Positions 7,838-16,421 of a DNA stretch of 30,696 bases are shown here, in pieces. Numbering within the stretch: position 1 is the first letter of the stretch; every line of letters begins with the position of its first letter. The translations under genes were made by a program, and so were the position numbers. The stretch covers positions 1 to 30,696 of the forward strand of contig JBBRLG010000013.1 of the NCBI GenBank assembly GCA_038231495.1. The letters are read 5' to 3'. This DNA comes from JBBRLG01 sp038231495. GTDB lineage: Bacteria; Planctomycetota; Planctomycetia; Gemmatales; Gemmataceae. The notes under the pieces are model-generated. The model was not told the DNA's origin. It made no database searches and was given only the letters and a program-made list of their open reading frames with translations.

Positions 7838-9922
7838 ATGAAACCAACCGCGACGGACCGAAGTAAGCTGGGCGCCGCGCCGGTGGCGTCCGGTTCATCC
7901 TTGCTGCGCGTGCTGGCCCTCACGGTGGCGACCCTGAGCGGTTGCGACACGACGGCCCAGCAAGTGTGCCGAAATGTCATCCTGCCCGAACAGCGCACCA
8001 TCGAGCGCCACGACCCCGCGAACCTGCCGCCCGCCCGCATCCCCGACAGTGTGCCGCCCCGGACCGTCACCAACACCCGGCCCGGCACCGTGGAATGGCA
8101 ACTGTCGCTCGACGAGGCGATCCGCATTTCGCTGGAAAACGCCCGCGTCGTGCGCGTGCTGGCGGGAACCGCCGCCGTTTCCAGCGGCCAGACCATTTAC
8201 GACACCGCCATCAGCGTGACGGCGATCGACCAGGCGCAGGCCCGCTTCGACCCGACGTTTACGCAGAACAACCTCTGGAGCCGCAACAACACGCCGACGG
8301 CCACCTTCGACCCGTTGAACCCTTTCCAATCGATCATTACCAGCACGCCGATTGACTCCTACCAGAGTACGGTCGGGCTGACCAAGACCAACGTCCTCGG
8401 CGGCCAGTGGTCGCTGAACTACGTCGAAAACCCCCTTCGCTTCGGCGGGCGAGGTTTCCCGCTCAATCCCCAGCAGACGCACGACGTGCAGCTCAGCTAC
8501 ACGCAGCCCTTGCTGCAAGGGGCCGGCTTCGCGGTCAACACCGCGCCAATCGTGATCGCGCGACTGAACACCGAGCAATCGTATTTCCAGTACAAGGACA
8601 GCGTCCAGGAAATGGTGCGCGGCGTCATTCAAGCGTATTGGAACCTGGTGCAGGCGCGCACCGACCTCTGGGCGCGCAAGATTCAGGTCGAGTTGTCGGA
8701 AGAGACCTACAACCGCGAAGCGGCACGGCTGCTGACCGGCCTGGGCAACCGGGGCAACGAGGCCCAGGCGCGCGTGACCTTCAACCAGTTCAAGGCGAAC
8801 CTGATCGCCGCCGAAGCGAACGTGCTCAATCAGGAAGGGGCCATCCGCAACATTCTCGGCTTGCCGCCGGACGACGACCGCCGGATTGTGCCGACCTCGG
8901 CCCCGACCGAGCGGCGGTTGGCACCGGAATGGGACGCGCTCGTACTCCTGGCCGAGCAGCGCCGTCCCGACATTGTTGAACTAAAGATCATCGTCGAAGC
9001 GGATCGGCAGCGGTTGTTGCAGGCCGAAAACCAGGCGTTGCCGCAACTCAACGCCGTCTCGTCGTACCAGTGGAACGGCCTGAGCGGCACCATGCCCAAC
9101 GGCGACCGCCTGTCAACGGCACCGGGGCAATACGGCAACTGGTCGGCCGGTATCAACTTCTCGGTGCCGCTGGGTCTGCGCCAGGGGCGGGCCGGCGTGC
9201 GTCAGCAGTCGCTCATCGTCACCCGCGACCGGGCGAACGTGGAGCAGGGAGTCCATGCCGCCGTCCACGAGCTTGCGAGCACGGTCCGCGGTTTGGACAG
9301 CAGCTACGATCAATTCCTGGCTTACCAAAAGACGCGCGCCGCCGCGCGGACCAACCTTGAAGTCCAGATAGGCCAGCATCGCGTCGGGTTGGTCAATTAC
9401 CTGAACGTGATGCAGGCGTTAAACGACTGGGGTAACGCCGTGTCGTCGGAGGCCCAGCAACTCTTGACCTACAACGTCTCGCTCGCCACCCTCGAACGGC
9501 AGACCGGCACCATCCTGGAAACGCACGGCCTGGTGTTTAACGAGGAGCGCTTCCGCGCCGCCGGGCCGATCCCGTGCCACGACCGCTGTTACCCGGAGGC
9601 GCTGATACCGGTCGGCTCACCCCACCTCTACCCCGACACGGGCAAACCCGGCGAGGAAGCCTTTGAACTGACGAAACCCGACTTGCGCAATACGAAGCCC
9701 CCGGAGAAGCTGCCCGCGCCGATTCCGACCGTGCCGCTGCCAACGCCCGCGCCCACCCCGGACCGCCCTGCCGTTCCGGTGCCGCCGCCTGCCGTTCCGG
9801 TGCCGCCGCCTGCCGTGTCGCCGCCGCCGCGGGTGGTGTCTGCGCCTTGGGACCGCTTCCCCGAGTTGTTACAGTGGCCTGCGCCCGCGCGGCCGGCGGG
9901 GTCGCCGCTCTCGAAGAAATGA
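7838..9922 (+). CDS. TolC-family outer-membrane efflux lipoprotein with proline-rich tail
   Basis: This 694-residue protein should form the outer-membrane exit channel for the upstream MacAB-like transporter. An N-terminal hydrophobic stretch ends in a lipobox (LSGC, acylated C36), followed by two outer-membrane-efflux repeats (about 85-330 and 370-565) with long alpha-helical segments such as VRGVIQAYWNLVQARTDL and the paired VNYLNVMQALNDWG. The family is usually 420-500 residues; the excess is an N-terminal extension and about 130 residues of proline-rich C terminus, where a 21-base unit is exactly duplicated (9771-9791 and 9792-9812). I chose the ATG at 7838 over GTG 7820 because AAGGA (7826-7830) lies 7 bases upstream. 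Confidence 0.88.
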   Translation: MKPTATDRSKLGAAPVASGSSLLRVLALTVATLSGCDTTAQQVCRNVILPEQRTIERHDPANLPPARIPDSVPPRTVTNTRPGTVEWQLSLDEAIRISLENARVVRVLAGTAAVSSGQTIYDTAISVTAIDQAQARFDPTFTQNNLWSRNNTPTATFDPLNPFQSIITSTPIDSYQSTVGLTKTNVLGGQWSLNYVENPLRFGGRGFPLNPQQTHDVQLSYTQPLLQGAGFAVNTAPIVIARLNTEQSYFQYKDSVQEMVRGVIQAYWNLVQARTDLWARKIQVELSEETYNREAARLLTGLGNRGNEAQARVTFNQFKANLIAAEANVLNQEGAIRNILGLPPDDDRRIVPTSAPTERRLAPEWDALVLLAEQRRPDIVELKIIVEADRQRLLQAENQALPQLNAVSSYQWNGLSGTMPNGDRLSTAPGQYGNWSAGINFSVPLGLRQGRAGVRQQSLIVTRDRANVEQGVHAAVHELASTVRGLDSSYDQFLAYQKTRAAARTNLEVQIGQHRVGLVNYLNVMQALNDWGNAVSSEAQQLLTYNVSLATLERQTGTILETHGLVFNEERFRAAGPIPCHDRCYPEALIPVGSPHLYPDTGKPGEEAFELTKPDLRNTKPPEKLPAPIPTVPLPTPAPTPDRPAVPVPPPAVPVPPPAVSPPPRVVSAPWDRFPELLQWPAPARPAGSPLSKK

Positions 9923-9962
9923 CTTGTTACCGGCCTGTTACATACCCCTCCTGGTTGCGTGG

Positions 9963-10014
9963 TACAATCCCCTCCCGTGCCCTGAGGCGGCTGCCGGGCA
10001 AACCTTGTTTGCCC
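9963..10014 (+). promoter_or_regulatory. Possible -10 box and hairpin in the leader of the next gene
   Basis: TACAAT at 9963-9968 is a -10 candidate without a convincing -35. Downstream, GGGCAAAC (9996-10003) and GTTTGCCC (10007-10014) form a perfect 8-base stem with a 3-base loop inside the presumed 110-base leader of the gene starting at 10083. Confidence 0.35.
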
Positions 10015-10082
10015 CGTCACCGTCTTATGGGGTAGGTCGGTTGTCGCGTAAGCCCGTCACCACCGTTTCGGAGGGGGTTGTT

Positions 10083-11186
10083 ATGAGATACATCACCGCG
10101 TCGGTCTTCTTTTTCGCCCTGGCCGGCTGGACGTCTGCGGCGGACAAAGCCGCACCGCCGAAACCGGAAGGTGACGCCAAGACGGCCCTCGCCGTCCGCG
10201 ACAAGGGTCTCGAATGGCTGGCGAAGAACCAGGCCAAAGACGGTTCCTGGGGCAAGCAGTATTCCATCGCCGTGACCAGTTTCGCCTGCCTGTCGTACCT
10301 CGCCGCGGCCGACGAACCGTTCACCGGCGACAACGGCAAGGCGCTCGTCAAGGGCTTGCAATTCCTGCTGGCCAACCAGAAGGACGGCGTCTTTATCACG
10401 CAAGGCCACACCTGGATTCACGGCCAGGGTTTCGGCACCCTGGCCCTGTCGGAAGCTTACGGCCGGTCGCTCTTCTGCAAAACAAAACCCGACATCGACG
10501 TGAAGAAGATCCGCGCGGCGGTGGCCCAGGGCGTCGATGTCATCGCGACGAACCAGTCGGATTCCGGCGGCTGGTGGTACGTGGTCGGCAACAAGGGCGA
10601 CCACGAAGGTTCTACCACGGTTTGCGCCGTGCAAGCCCTCGTGTCGGCAAGCAACTACGGCATCAAGATCGACGAAAAGGTGCTGGACCGCGGTTTCGCC
10701 TACTTGAAAAAATGTCAGACCAAGGAGGGTGGTTTCAATTACAAGCTCGGCGACGGCACCAACATGAAGGAAGGCACCGCGGCCGACGTGGCGACGCTCG
10801 GCCTGATGAAGCAGTTCGACACGACGGTGATGCTTAAAGGCTACCAGTTCCTCTTGCAGACGACCCCCGCGGTGATCAGTGCCGAGCGCTTCCCGGATTA
10901 TGGGCACTTCTACGGCTGCATGGGCATGCAGCTTTTGGGGCAAGAATTCAAGGAAGACAAGGACTACCGCGAGAAGACGCAGGGTTACATCAAGGACGCC
11001 TTGAAGGACGTGGTGAGCTGGCAGGCGAAGGACGGTTCCTTTCCGTTGCGCGGTTGGGTCAAGGATGAAAACATAGAGAACGAGGGCTACACGACGGCCT
11101 TCGCCACGCTGGTCCTGGGCGTGCCGGAGGCGCGGTTGAGCATCTACAACCGCACGCCGCCCAAGCTGCCCAAGGAAGAGAAGTAG
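10083..11186 (+). CDS. Exported prenyltransferase/squalene-oxidase repeat protein
   Basis: This 367-residue protein has a cleavable signal peptide (about 1-19, cleavage near TSA-AD) and an alpha/alpha-toroid built from squalene-cyclase/prenyltransferase repeats. At least five QW-like repeats are visible, among them WLAKNQAKDGSWG (about 43-55), FLLANQKDGVF, ATNQSDSGGWW, LKKCQTKEGGFNY and SWQAKDGSFP. There is no DxDD cyclase motif and no protein-prenyltransferase zinc site that I can place, and export argues against squalene cyclisation or protein prenylation, so the role is unknown. A binding or scaffold role in the periplasm is possible. GGAGG at 10070-10074 sits 8 bases before the ATG. A strong hairpin follows the stop. 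Confidence 0.82.
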   Translation: MRYITASVFFFALAGWTSAADKAAPPKPEGDAKTALAVRDKGLEWLAKNQAKDGSWGKQYSIAVTSFACLSYLAAADEPFTGDNGKALVKGLQFLLANQKDGVFITQGHTWIHGQGFGTLALSEAYGRSLFCKTKPDIDVKKIRAAVAQGVDVIATNQSDSGGWWYVVGNKGDHEGSTTVCAVQALVSASNYGIKIDEKVLDRGFAYLKKCQTKEGGFNYKLGDGTNMKEGTAADVATLGLMKQFDTTVMLKGYQFLLQTTPAVISAERFPDYGHFYGCMGMQLLGQEFKEDKDYREKTQGYIKDALKDVVSWQAKDGSFPLRGWVKDENIENEGYTTAFATLVLGVPEARLSIYNRTPPKLPKEEK

Positions 11187-11194
11187 AAACATTT

Positions 11195-11229
11195 CGTTTA
11201 GCCGCGGTTCGGAGAGCCGCGGCTAAACG
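11195..11229. terminator. Perfect 13-base hairpin after the prenyltransferase-repeat gene
   Basis: CGTTTAGCCGCGG (11195-11207) and CCGCGGCTAAACG (11217-11229) pair perfectly around a 9-base loop, 9 bases after the stop codon. There is no U-tract. Its position between a gene end and the next gene's promoter suits a terminator; the core resembles the other palindromes of this window and may be a dispersed repeat. Confidence 0.6.
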
Positions 11230-11259
11230 TTCCCATCAACCAGCGCACATTTGTATAAT
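11230..11259 (+). promoter_or_regulatory. Promoter for the Lhr helicase gene, predicting a leaderless mRNA
   Basis: TTCCCA (11230-11235) and a consensus TATAAT (11254-11259) are separated by 18 bases. The ATG at 11266 begins 7 bases after the end of the -10 box, where transcription would be expected to start. No Shine-Dalgarno is present between them. Confidence 0.55.
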
Positions 11260-11265
11260 AGTGGC

Positions 11266-14200
11266 ATGGAAACCACCGACCCCTTGTCGTTGTTCCTCCC
11301 GCCCGTTCGCGAGTGGTTTCGACGCACCCTTGGCGAGCCGACGCCGCCGCAGCGCCTCGGTTGGCCGGCCATCGCGGCGGGACAAAACACCCTCATCCTC
11401 GCACCAACCGGCTCCGGCAAAACGCTCGCCGCGTTCCTCGCCTGCCTCGACAACCTCTGGCGGCAAGCAGATACCAGTACGCGCCGCGGCGTGCGCGTGT
11501 TGTACGTCTCGCCGCTCAAGGCACTGAACAACGACATCCACCGCAACCTGCAACTGCCGCTCGAAGGCGTCGCGGAGGCGGCCCGCCAAATGGGCCAGCC
11601 GTTGCCCGTCATCGACGCCGCCGTGCGCACCGGCGACACGTCCACTGCTGAGCGCCAGCGCATGATCCGCCGACCGCCGCACGTCCTCATCACGACGCCG
11701 GAATCGCTGCACTTGCTGCTCACGTCGCGCGCCCGCGATACCTTGCGCGGCGTGACGCACGTCATCGTCGATGAAATTCACGCCCTCTGCCCCAACAAGC
11801 GCGGCGTCTTTCTGGCCGTCCTCCTCGAACGGTTAAGGGCGATAAATACGGTCGATTTTGTCCGCATTGGCCTGTCCGCGACGCAACGGCCCCTGGACGA
11901 AGTGGCGCGTTACCTCGGCGGCAGTGAGCCGGACGCCGACGGTCGTTTACAACCGCGGCCCGTCACCATCGTCGATGCGGGTATGCGCAAGAACCTCGAC
12001 CTCCTCGTCGTCAGTCCGGTCGAGCAGTTCGGGGCGTTGCCGGAAAAATCAATCTGGCCGTCGATCTACCGGCTGCTTGGCGACGAAATCCGCCGGCACC
12101 GCTCGACCATCGTGTTCACCAACAATCGGCGCTCGGCGGAGCGCATCACGGCATTCCTCAACGACGAAGGCGAGATCGCCCGCGCCCACCACGGCAGCGT
12201 GGCACTTGAAGTCCGCCAACAAATCGAAGCCGCCTTGAAGGAGGGCCGGTTGCCCGCAGTGGTGGCGACGGCTTCGTTGGAGTTGGGCATAGACATGGGC
12301 GCGGTCGATCTCGTCTGTCAGGTGGAGTCGCCGGGCAACGTGGCGCGGGCGCTGCAGCGCGTCGGCCGCGCGGGACACCTCGTCGGCCAGACGAGCAAGG
12401 GCCGCATCATTCCCAAGACACCGGCGGACCTGCTCGAACAGGCCGTGCTGGCGCGCGAGATGGCGGCCGGCCGCGTCGAGGCGATCCGCGTGCCGATCAA
12501 CTGCCTTGACATCCTGGCCCAGCAACTCGTGGCCTTGACCGCGATGGACCCGTGGAACGTGCAAGACCTGTACGCGCTCGTGCGCCGAGCGTATCCGTAC
12601 CGCGACCTGTCGCCGCAGGCGTTCGAGACGACGCTGGAAATGATCAGCGGCCGCTTCCGCCTGGCCCAACCGGCGGCAACCACGGACAACGGTGCGGCAC
12701 CAGGCAGCCGGCCAGGCACCCTGGAAGCGCTGCAACCGCGGGTGAGTTGGGACCGCGTTCACAACCGCCTGCACGCGCTGCCCGGCAGCCAGCAGATGGC
12801 ATTGGTCAACGGCGGCACCATCCCCGACATGGGCCACTACGCCGCCTACACGGGCCAGGGCGTGCGCATCGGCGAACTGGACGAGGAGTTTATTTATGAG
12901 CGCCGCGTCGGCGATGCCTTTCTTCTCGGCACCAACGCCTGGCGGTTGGAGCGCATCGAGGCGGACCGCGTGATCGTGTCGCCCGCCGAGGGAGCGCCGG
13001 CGATCGTGCCGTTCTGGCACGGCGAAGGCATCGGCCGCACCTACAACCTGGGCCTTGCCGTCGGCGAATTCCTGCGCGAACTACCCGCGCGGCTCGAAGC
13101 CAAGGATTGCCAGGAGTGGCTCCAGCGCGAACACTTCCTCGACGCGGCGTCGGCGCGCAACCTGGCGTATTACGCCCAACGGCAACTCGTCGCGACCGGC
13201 TGTCTGCCTTCGGACAAGACGTTGTGCATCGAAGCATCGCGCGACCAGCTCGGCGACTGGCAGGTGCTCGTCCTCAGCCCGTTCGGTAGCAAATTGCACC
13301 TGTCGCTGCGCCTCGCGCTCGAAGGCCGATTGCGGCAACGCCTCGGCTACCACCCGCAATGTCTGCACCATTCGGACGGCGTTCTGGTCCGGCTGACCGA
13401 CACCGACGAACCGATTCTCGACCTGTTCGACGGCCTGACGCCGGACAACATCGAAGCTTTCATATTGGAGGAGTTGGCGGAAAGTGCCTTATTCGCGCTC
13501 CGTTTCAGGCAGAATGCGGCGCGGGCGCTGTTGCTGCCGCGGGGCAAGCCCGGCAAGCGCGCCCCCCTGTGGTTGCAACGCCTGCGCGGCCGCGACCTAC
13601 TGCAAGTAGCCCGGCGGCACCCGGATTTCGCGATTGTCGTTGAAACCTTCCGCGAATGCTTAAACGACCACCTGGAAGTCGAACGGTTCAAGGAACTGCT
13701 TACCGATATCCGCGCAGGCCGCGTCGAAGTAAAGACGCGGCGGGCGGAGCAACCGTCGCCGTTCGCGGCCGGGATGCTGTTCTCGTTCACGATGAGTTTC
13801 ATGTACGAGTACGACGGCGTGGAGTCCGAGTCCGGCAAGTCGATGCAGCTCGACCGGCAACTGCTCGAACAGCTCGTCGCGCCCGAAAAACAGGGCCATT
13901 TGCTCGACCCGCGGGCCGTGCATCAGGTGGAAAAACGGCTGCGCGGCCTGGGAATGCCGCCGCGCACCGTGGCCGAGATGGCGGAATGGCTGCGGCGCAT
14001 CGGCGACCTGACGGACGGCGAACTGGAAGGGCCGATGCTCGGCTTCCTGGAAGAGTTGCAAGCCGAGGGCCGTGCCGTGAAGCTGGAATTGCCGCGGTGT
14101 CGGGCGCCGCTGCGCTGGGTCGCCACGGAAGAGGAACCCCTGTACCGGCAGGCTTTCGGCCTGGCCGACGCGACGCCGGAGGAAGCGCAGGAAGCGGGTG

Positions 14201-15696
14201 CCTCCGTCTTCGCGCGCTTCCTGGCGACGCACGCGCTCGTCGGCCTGGCGGACGTGGTGGACCGCTACCCCTTCGAGCCGGCATGGGCGGAACGGCAATT
14301 GAATGCGTGGGAACGGGCCGGCCGCGTCGTGCCGGTGCGGCGTGGCGAGGCCGAGACGATGCAGTGGTCCGCGCCCGAAAATCTCGACCGGGTGCAGCGC
14401 GGCAGCCTGGCCTTATTGCGCCGCGAGGTTGTGACCTGCGCGCCGCCGCAGTTCGCCGACTTCCTCTTGCGCTGGCAAGGATTGCACCCCGACGTGCGCC
14501 GCGGCGAAAGCGACGGCCTGGCCGATGCGTTGGACCGCTTACAGGGTTTGCCGCTGGCCGCGGAAGTGTGGGAGCAATCGGCGTTGCCGGCGCGCGTGCC
14601 GGGCTACCAGCCGCGCTGGCTCGACGAATGGGTTGCGGGTGGTGCCGGCGTCTGGGTCGGCCAGGGCGCAGGCGGCAGCGGGGCAAGCGCGATCGCGTTC
14701 CTGGGTCGCGACATGCTCCGCCAGCTGCCGACTCCTTCGCTTCCCGAAGCCCCGGCCCTCGACGCGGACGCCGAGCGTGTGCAAGAATGCTTGCGCAGCC
14801 GGGGCGCGTCGTTCCTGACCGACCTGGCTGCTGACAGCGGCTTGTCACCGGGCGTCGTGCGCAAATCGCTGTGGGCACTCCTGCGCCGCAGCCAAGTGAC
14901 GAACGATCATTTCGACGTGATCCGCCGCGGCGAGGAAACGCCGTTGGCGGCACCGAATCCCGGCACGCGCCTAGCCTCCTTCCGCGACGCGCGCCGGCGC
15001 TTCGTGCAAAAGCCGGAGGGCCGTTGGTCACTGCTTACATGGGGCCGGCCCGAACCGGAGGCCACGGCGGTTTACCAGGCGTCGTTGTTGTTGAACCGCT
15101 ACGGCATCGTCGCGCGGGAGCTGGCCATGCTCGACCCGTGGATGACTTCGTGGCGCATCCTGTATGAAGTCCTGAGCCGCATGGAACTAACGGGCGACGT
15201 GCGCCGCGGCTATTTCGTCGAAGGCCTGTCGGGGGCGCAGTTCGCAACGCCGCAAGCGGCCGAAAGGTTGCAACAGCTGCACCTACCTTCGACCGCGACG
15301 GCTCCGGTCATTTTGCTGCACAGCATGGACCCGGCGAACCTGTACGGCTCCGCTGCGCCGTTCGACATCGCGCTGCTCGACGGCGGCACGCGCTCATTCC
15401 TGCGCCGCCCCGGCAACTGGCTGGTCGTCCGCGCCGGTCGCCCGATCCTGCTGGTCGAGCAACAGGGCAAGCGTCTCACGGCCCTGGCCAGCAGCAGCCG
15501 CGACGACATCCTGGCCGCGGTAGCCTGCCTGCCAGGCATGTTCGACAACAACCGCGCACCGAAAGCCAAGCACAAGCTGACGGTCGAGGAGTGGAACGGC
15601 CAGCCGATCACGACGACCGCAGGTAAGGATTTGCTGGAAGCTGCGGGGTTTGTGCGCGATTACCAGGGCATGACCCTGTACGCGGCCTGGCGGTGA
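11266..15696 (+). CDS. lhr: Lhr-type DEAD/DEAH-box ATP-dependent helicase
   Basis: This 1476-residue protein is a superfamily 2 helicase of the Lhr class (large helicase-related, typically 1400-1600 residues), implicated in DNA repair and 3'-5' unwinding. Domain 1 has Walker A APTGSGKT (46-53) and the Walker B variant VDEIH (D169-H172); GLSATQRPL is motif III. Domain 2 has LGIDMGAVDLVCQVESPGN and motif VI QRVGRAGH near 363-370. The Lhr winged-helix and beta-barrel region and the large conserved C-terminal domain occupy about 420-1476. I chose ATG 11266 because an in-frame TTG at 11251 would overlap the -10 box. The DNA-glycosylase partner often found beside lhr is not adjacent here. The gene converges on the retropepsin-like gene. 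Confidence 0.93.
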   Translation: METTDPLSLFLPPVREWFRRTLGEPTPPQRLGWPAIAAGQNTLILAPTGSGKTLAAFLACLDNLWRQADTSTRRGVRVLYVSPLKALNNDIHRNLQLPLEGVAEAARQMGQPLPVIDAAVRTGDTSTAERQRMIRRPPHVLITTPESLHLLLTSRARDTLRGVTHVIVDEIHALCPNKRGVFLAVLLERLRAINTVDFVRIGLSATQRPLDEVARYLGGSEPDADGRLQPRPVTIVDAGMRKNLDLLVVSPVEQFGALPEKSIWPSIYRLLGDEIRRHRSTIVFTNNRRSAERITAFLNDEGEIARAHHGSVALEVRQQIEAALKEGRLPAVVATASLELGIDMGAVDLVCQVESPGNVARALQRVGRAGHLVGQTSKGRIIPKTPADLLEQAVLAREMAAGRVEAIRVPINCLDILAQQLVALTAMDPWNVQDLYALVRRAYPYRDLSPQAFETTLEMISGRFRLAQPAATTDNGAAPGSRPGTLEALQPRVSWDRVHNRLHALPGSQQMALVNGGTIPDMGHYAAYTGQGVRIGELDEEFIYERRVGDAFLLGTNAWRLERIEADRVIVSPAEGAPAIVPFWHGEGIGRTYNLGLAVGEFLRELPARLEAKDCQEWLQREHFLDAASARNLAYYAQRQLVATGCLPSDKTLCIEASRDQLGDWQVLVLSPFGSKLHLSLRLALEGRLRQRLGYHPQCLHHSDGVLVRLTDTDEPILDLFDGLTPDNIEAFILEELAESALFALRFRQNAARALLLPRGKPGKRAPLWLQRLRGRDLLQVARRHPDFAIVVETFRECLNDHLEVERFKELLTDIRAGRVEVKTRRAEQPSPFAAGMLFSFTMSFMYEYDGVESESGKSMQLDRQLLEQLVAPEKQGHLLDPRAVHQVEKRLRGLGMPPRTVAEMAEWLRRIGDLTDGELEGPMLGFLEELQAEGRAVKLELPRCRAPLRWVATEEEPLYRQAFGLADATPEEAQEAGASVFARFLATHALVGLADVVDRYPFEPAWAERQLNAWERAGRVVPVRRGEAETMQWSAPENLDRVQRGSLALLRREVVTCAPPQFADFLLRWQGLHPDVRRGESDGLADALDRLQGLPLAAEVWEQSALPARVPGYQPRWLDEWVAGGAGVWVGQGAGGSGASAIAFLGRDMLRQLPTPSLPEAPALDADAERVQECLRSRGASFLTDLAADSGLSPGVVRKSLWALLRRSQVTNDHFDVIRRGEETPLAAPNPGTRLASFRDARRRFVQKPEGRWSLLTWGRPEPEATAVYQASLLLNRYGIVARELAMLDPWMTSWRILYEVLSRMELTGDVRRGYFVEGLSGAQFATPQAAERLQQLHLPSTATAPVILLHSMDPANLYGSAAPFDIALLDGGTRSFLRRPGNWLVVRAGRPILLVEQQGKRLTALASSSRDDILAAVACLPGMFDNNRAPKAKHKLTVEEWNGQPITTTAGKDLLEAAGFVRDYQGMTLYAAWR

Positions 15697-15715
15697 GTGG
15701 CGTGTAGGAGAGGAC

Positions 15716-15730
15716 TGCCAACGATTGGCA
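15716..15730. terminator. Short hairpin between convergent genes
   Basis: TGCCAA (15716-15721) and TTGGCA (15725-15730) form a 6-base stem with a CGA loop in the 42-base gap between the stops of lhr and the minus-strand retropepsin-like gene. It is weak and lacks a U-tract; terminator role inferred from position. Confidence 0.35.
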
Positions 15731-15738
15731 ACGACAGA

Positions 15739-16155
15739 TTAGGCCTCGATCATGTGCTCGCCGCCGTGTTCGGGATTGCCGACGAGTCGCTGGCCCTTCG
15801 GATCGACGACCCAATCCATCAACTCCAAAGGCACCTGACCGATGACCGCCGAGAACTCATCGGGTATTTCGGCCACGTCGCTAATGCAGTCGCGCCCCTG
15901 AACGGTCAGCCGAACCGCACGAAACATTTGTAGCGGGACCTGCCCAGCAATCGTCCGAGCTTGCCGGACCCGAACGGCCGTTAGCCCCAATTGGGCGATC
16001 AGGCGCGTGGGCAGCAGCAGGCCCGTTGCGCCAGTGTCCACCAGGGCGTCCGTCACCTCGATGTGGCGAACCTGGTCATCGGTCAATAGACCCTTTTGAA
16101 CGGCGAACAAGTCGTCGAGGTTCTCGAATAATGCCGTCACGAGTACCTTGCCCAT
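15739..16155 (-). CDS. Retropepsin-like aspartyl protease domain protein
   Basis: This 138-residue protein is essentially one retroviral-type aspartyl protease domain. The catalytic triad is DTG at 40-42 in ALVDTGATGLLLP, a hydrophobic-hydrophobic-glycine turn is supplied by SAVIGQVPLE, and the tail DPKGQRLVGNPEHGGEHMIE is a pattern I associate with bacterial and cyanobacterial members of this family. Such proteases act as dimers; substrates in bacteria are mostly unknown. The start at 16155 is chosen because GGGGGA lies just upstream on the minus strand and an extension to 16488 has no conserved sequence. A small, possibly frameshifted ORF lies upstream on the same strand and may be its operon partner. 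Confidence 0.75.
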   Translation of the reverse strand: MGKVLVTALFENLDDLFAVQKGLLTDDQVRHIEVTDALVDTGATGLLLPTRLIAQLGLTAVRVRQARTIAGQVPLQMFRAVRLTVQGRDCISDVAEIPDEFSAVIGQVPLELMDWVVDPKGQRLVGNPEHGGEHMIEA

Positions 16156-16213
16156 CGTCGCTGTCCCCCTGTTTCCCTCACGAATCCCAATAGGCAACTT
16201 CGTTGTGAATGTG

Positions 16214-16421
16214 CTAAAGCGCGGCAAGCAAATCCTGGTACGCGGGCCTCGGCACGTCAGGCAGATACACCTCGATCCTTGCCTTTTCGGACCGTGGCAA
16301 CGAAAGGCTCCTTCCTTTCGGCAAAATCCTGGAGTCGCTTTAGGGGCTCCGCCGCGGTGAGCTTGACGCGGCCCGTTGGTGCGCCCGCCCGGCCTTTGAC
16401 CGGCTTCTTTCCCTTTAGCAT
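16214..16421 (-). pseudogene. Small, probably frameshifted ORF upstream of the retropepsin-like gene
   Basis: From an ATG at 16421 one frame encodes 54 residues and stops at 16257. The overlapping +1 frame contains RSEKARIEVYLPDVPRPAYQ and continues to a stop at 16214. The second segment reads like genuine protein, and it resembles from memory a family of small planctomycete and cyanobacterial proteins with an ARIEVYLP...PAYQ motif. A one-base change near 16285-16300 would join the frames into a protein of about 68 residues ending just before the protease gene. It could be a decayed gene, a sequencing error or programmed frameshifting; the 54-residue product could also be real as it stands. 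Confidence 0.4.
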
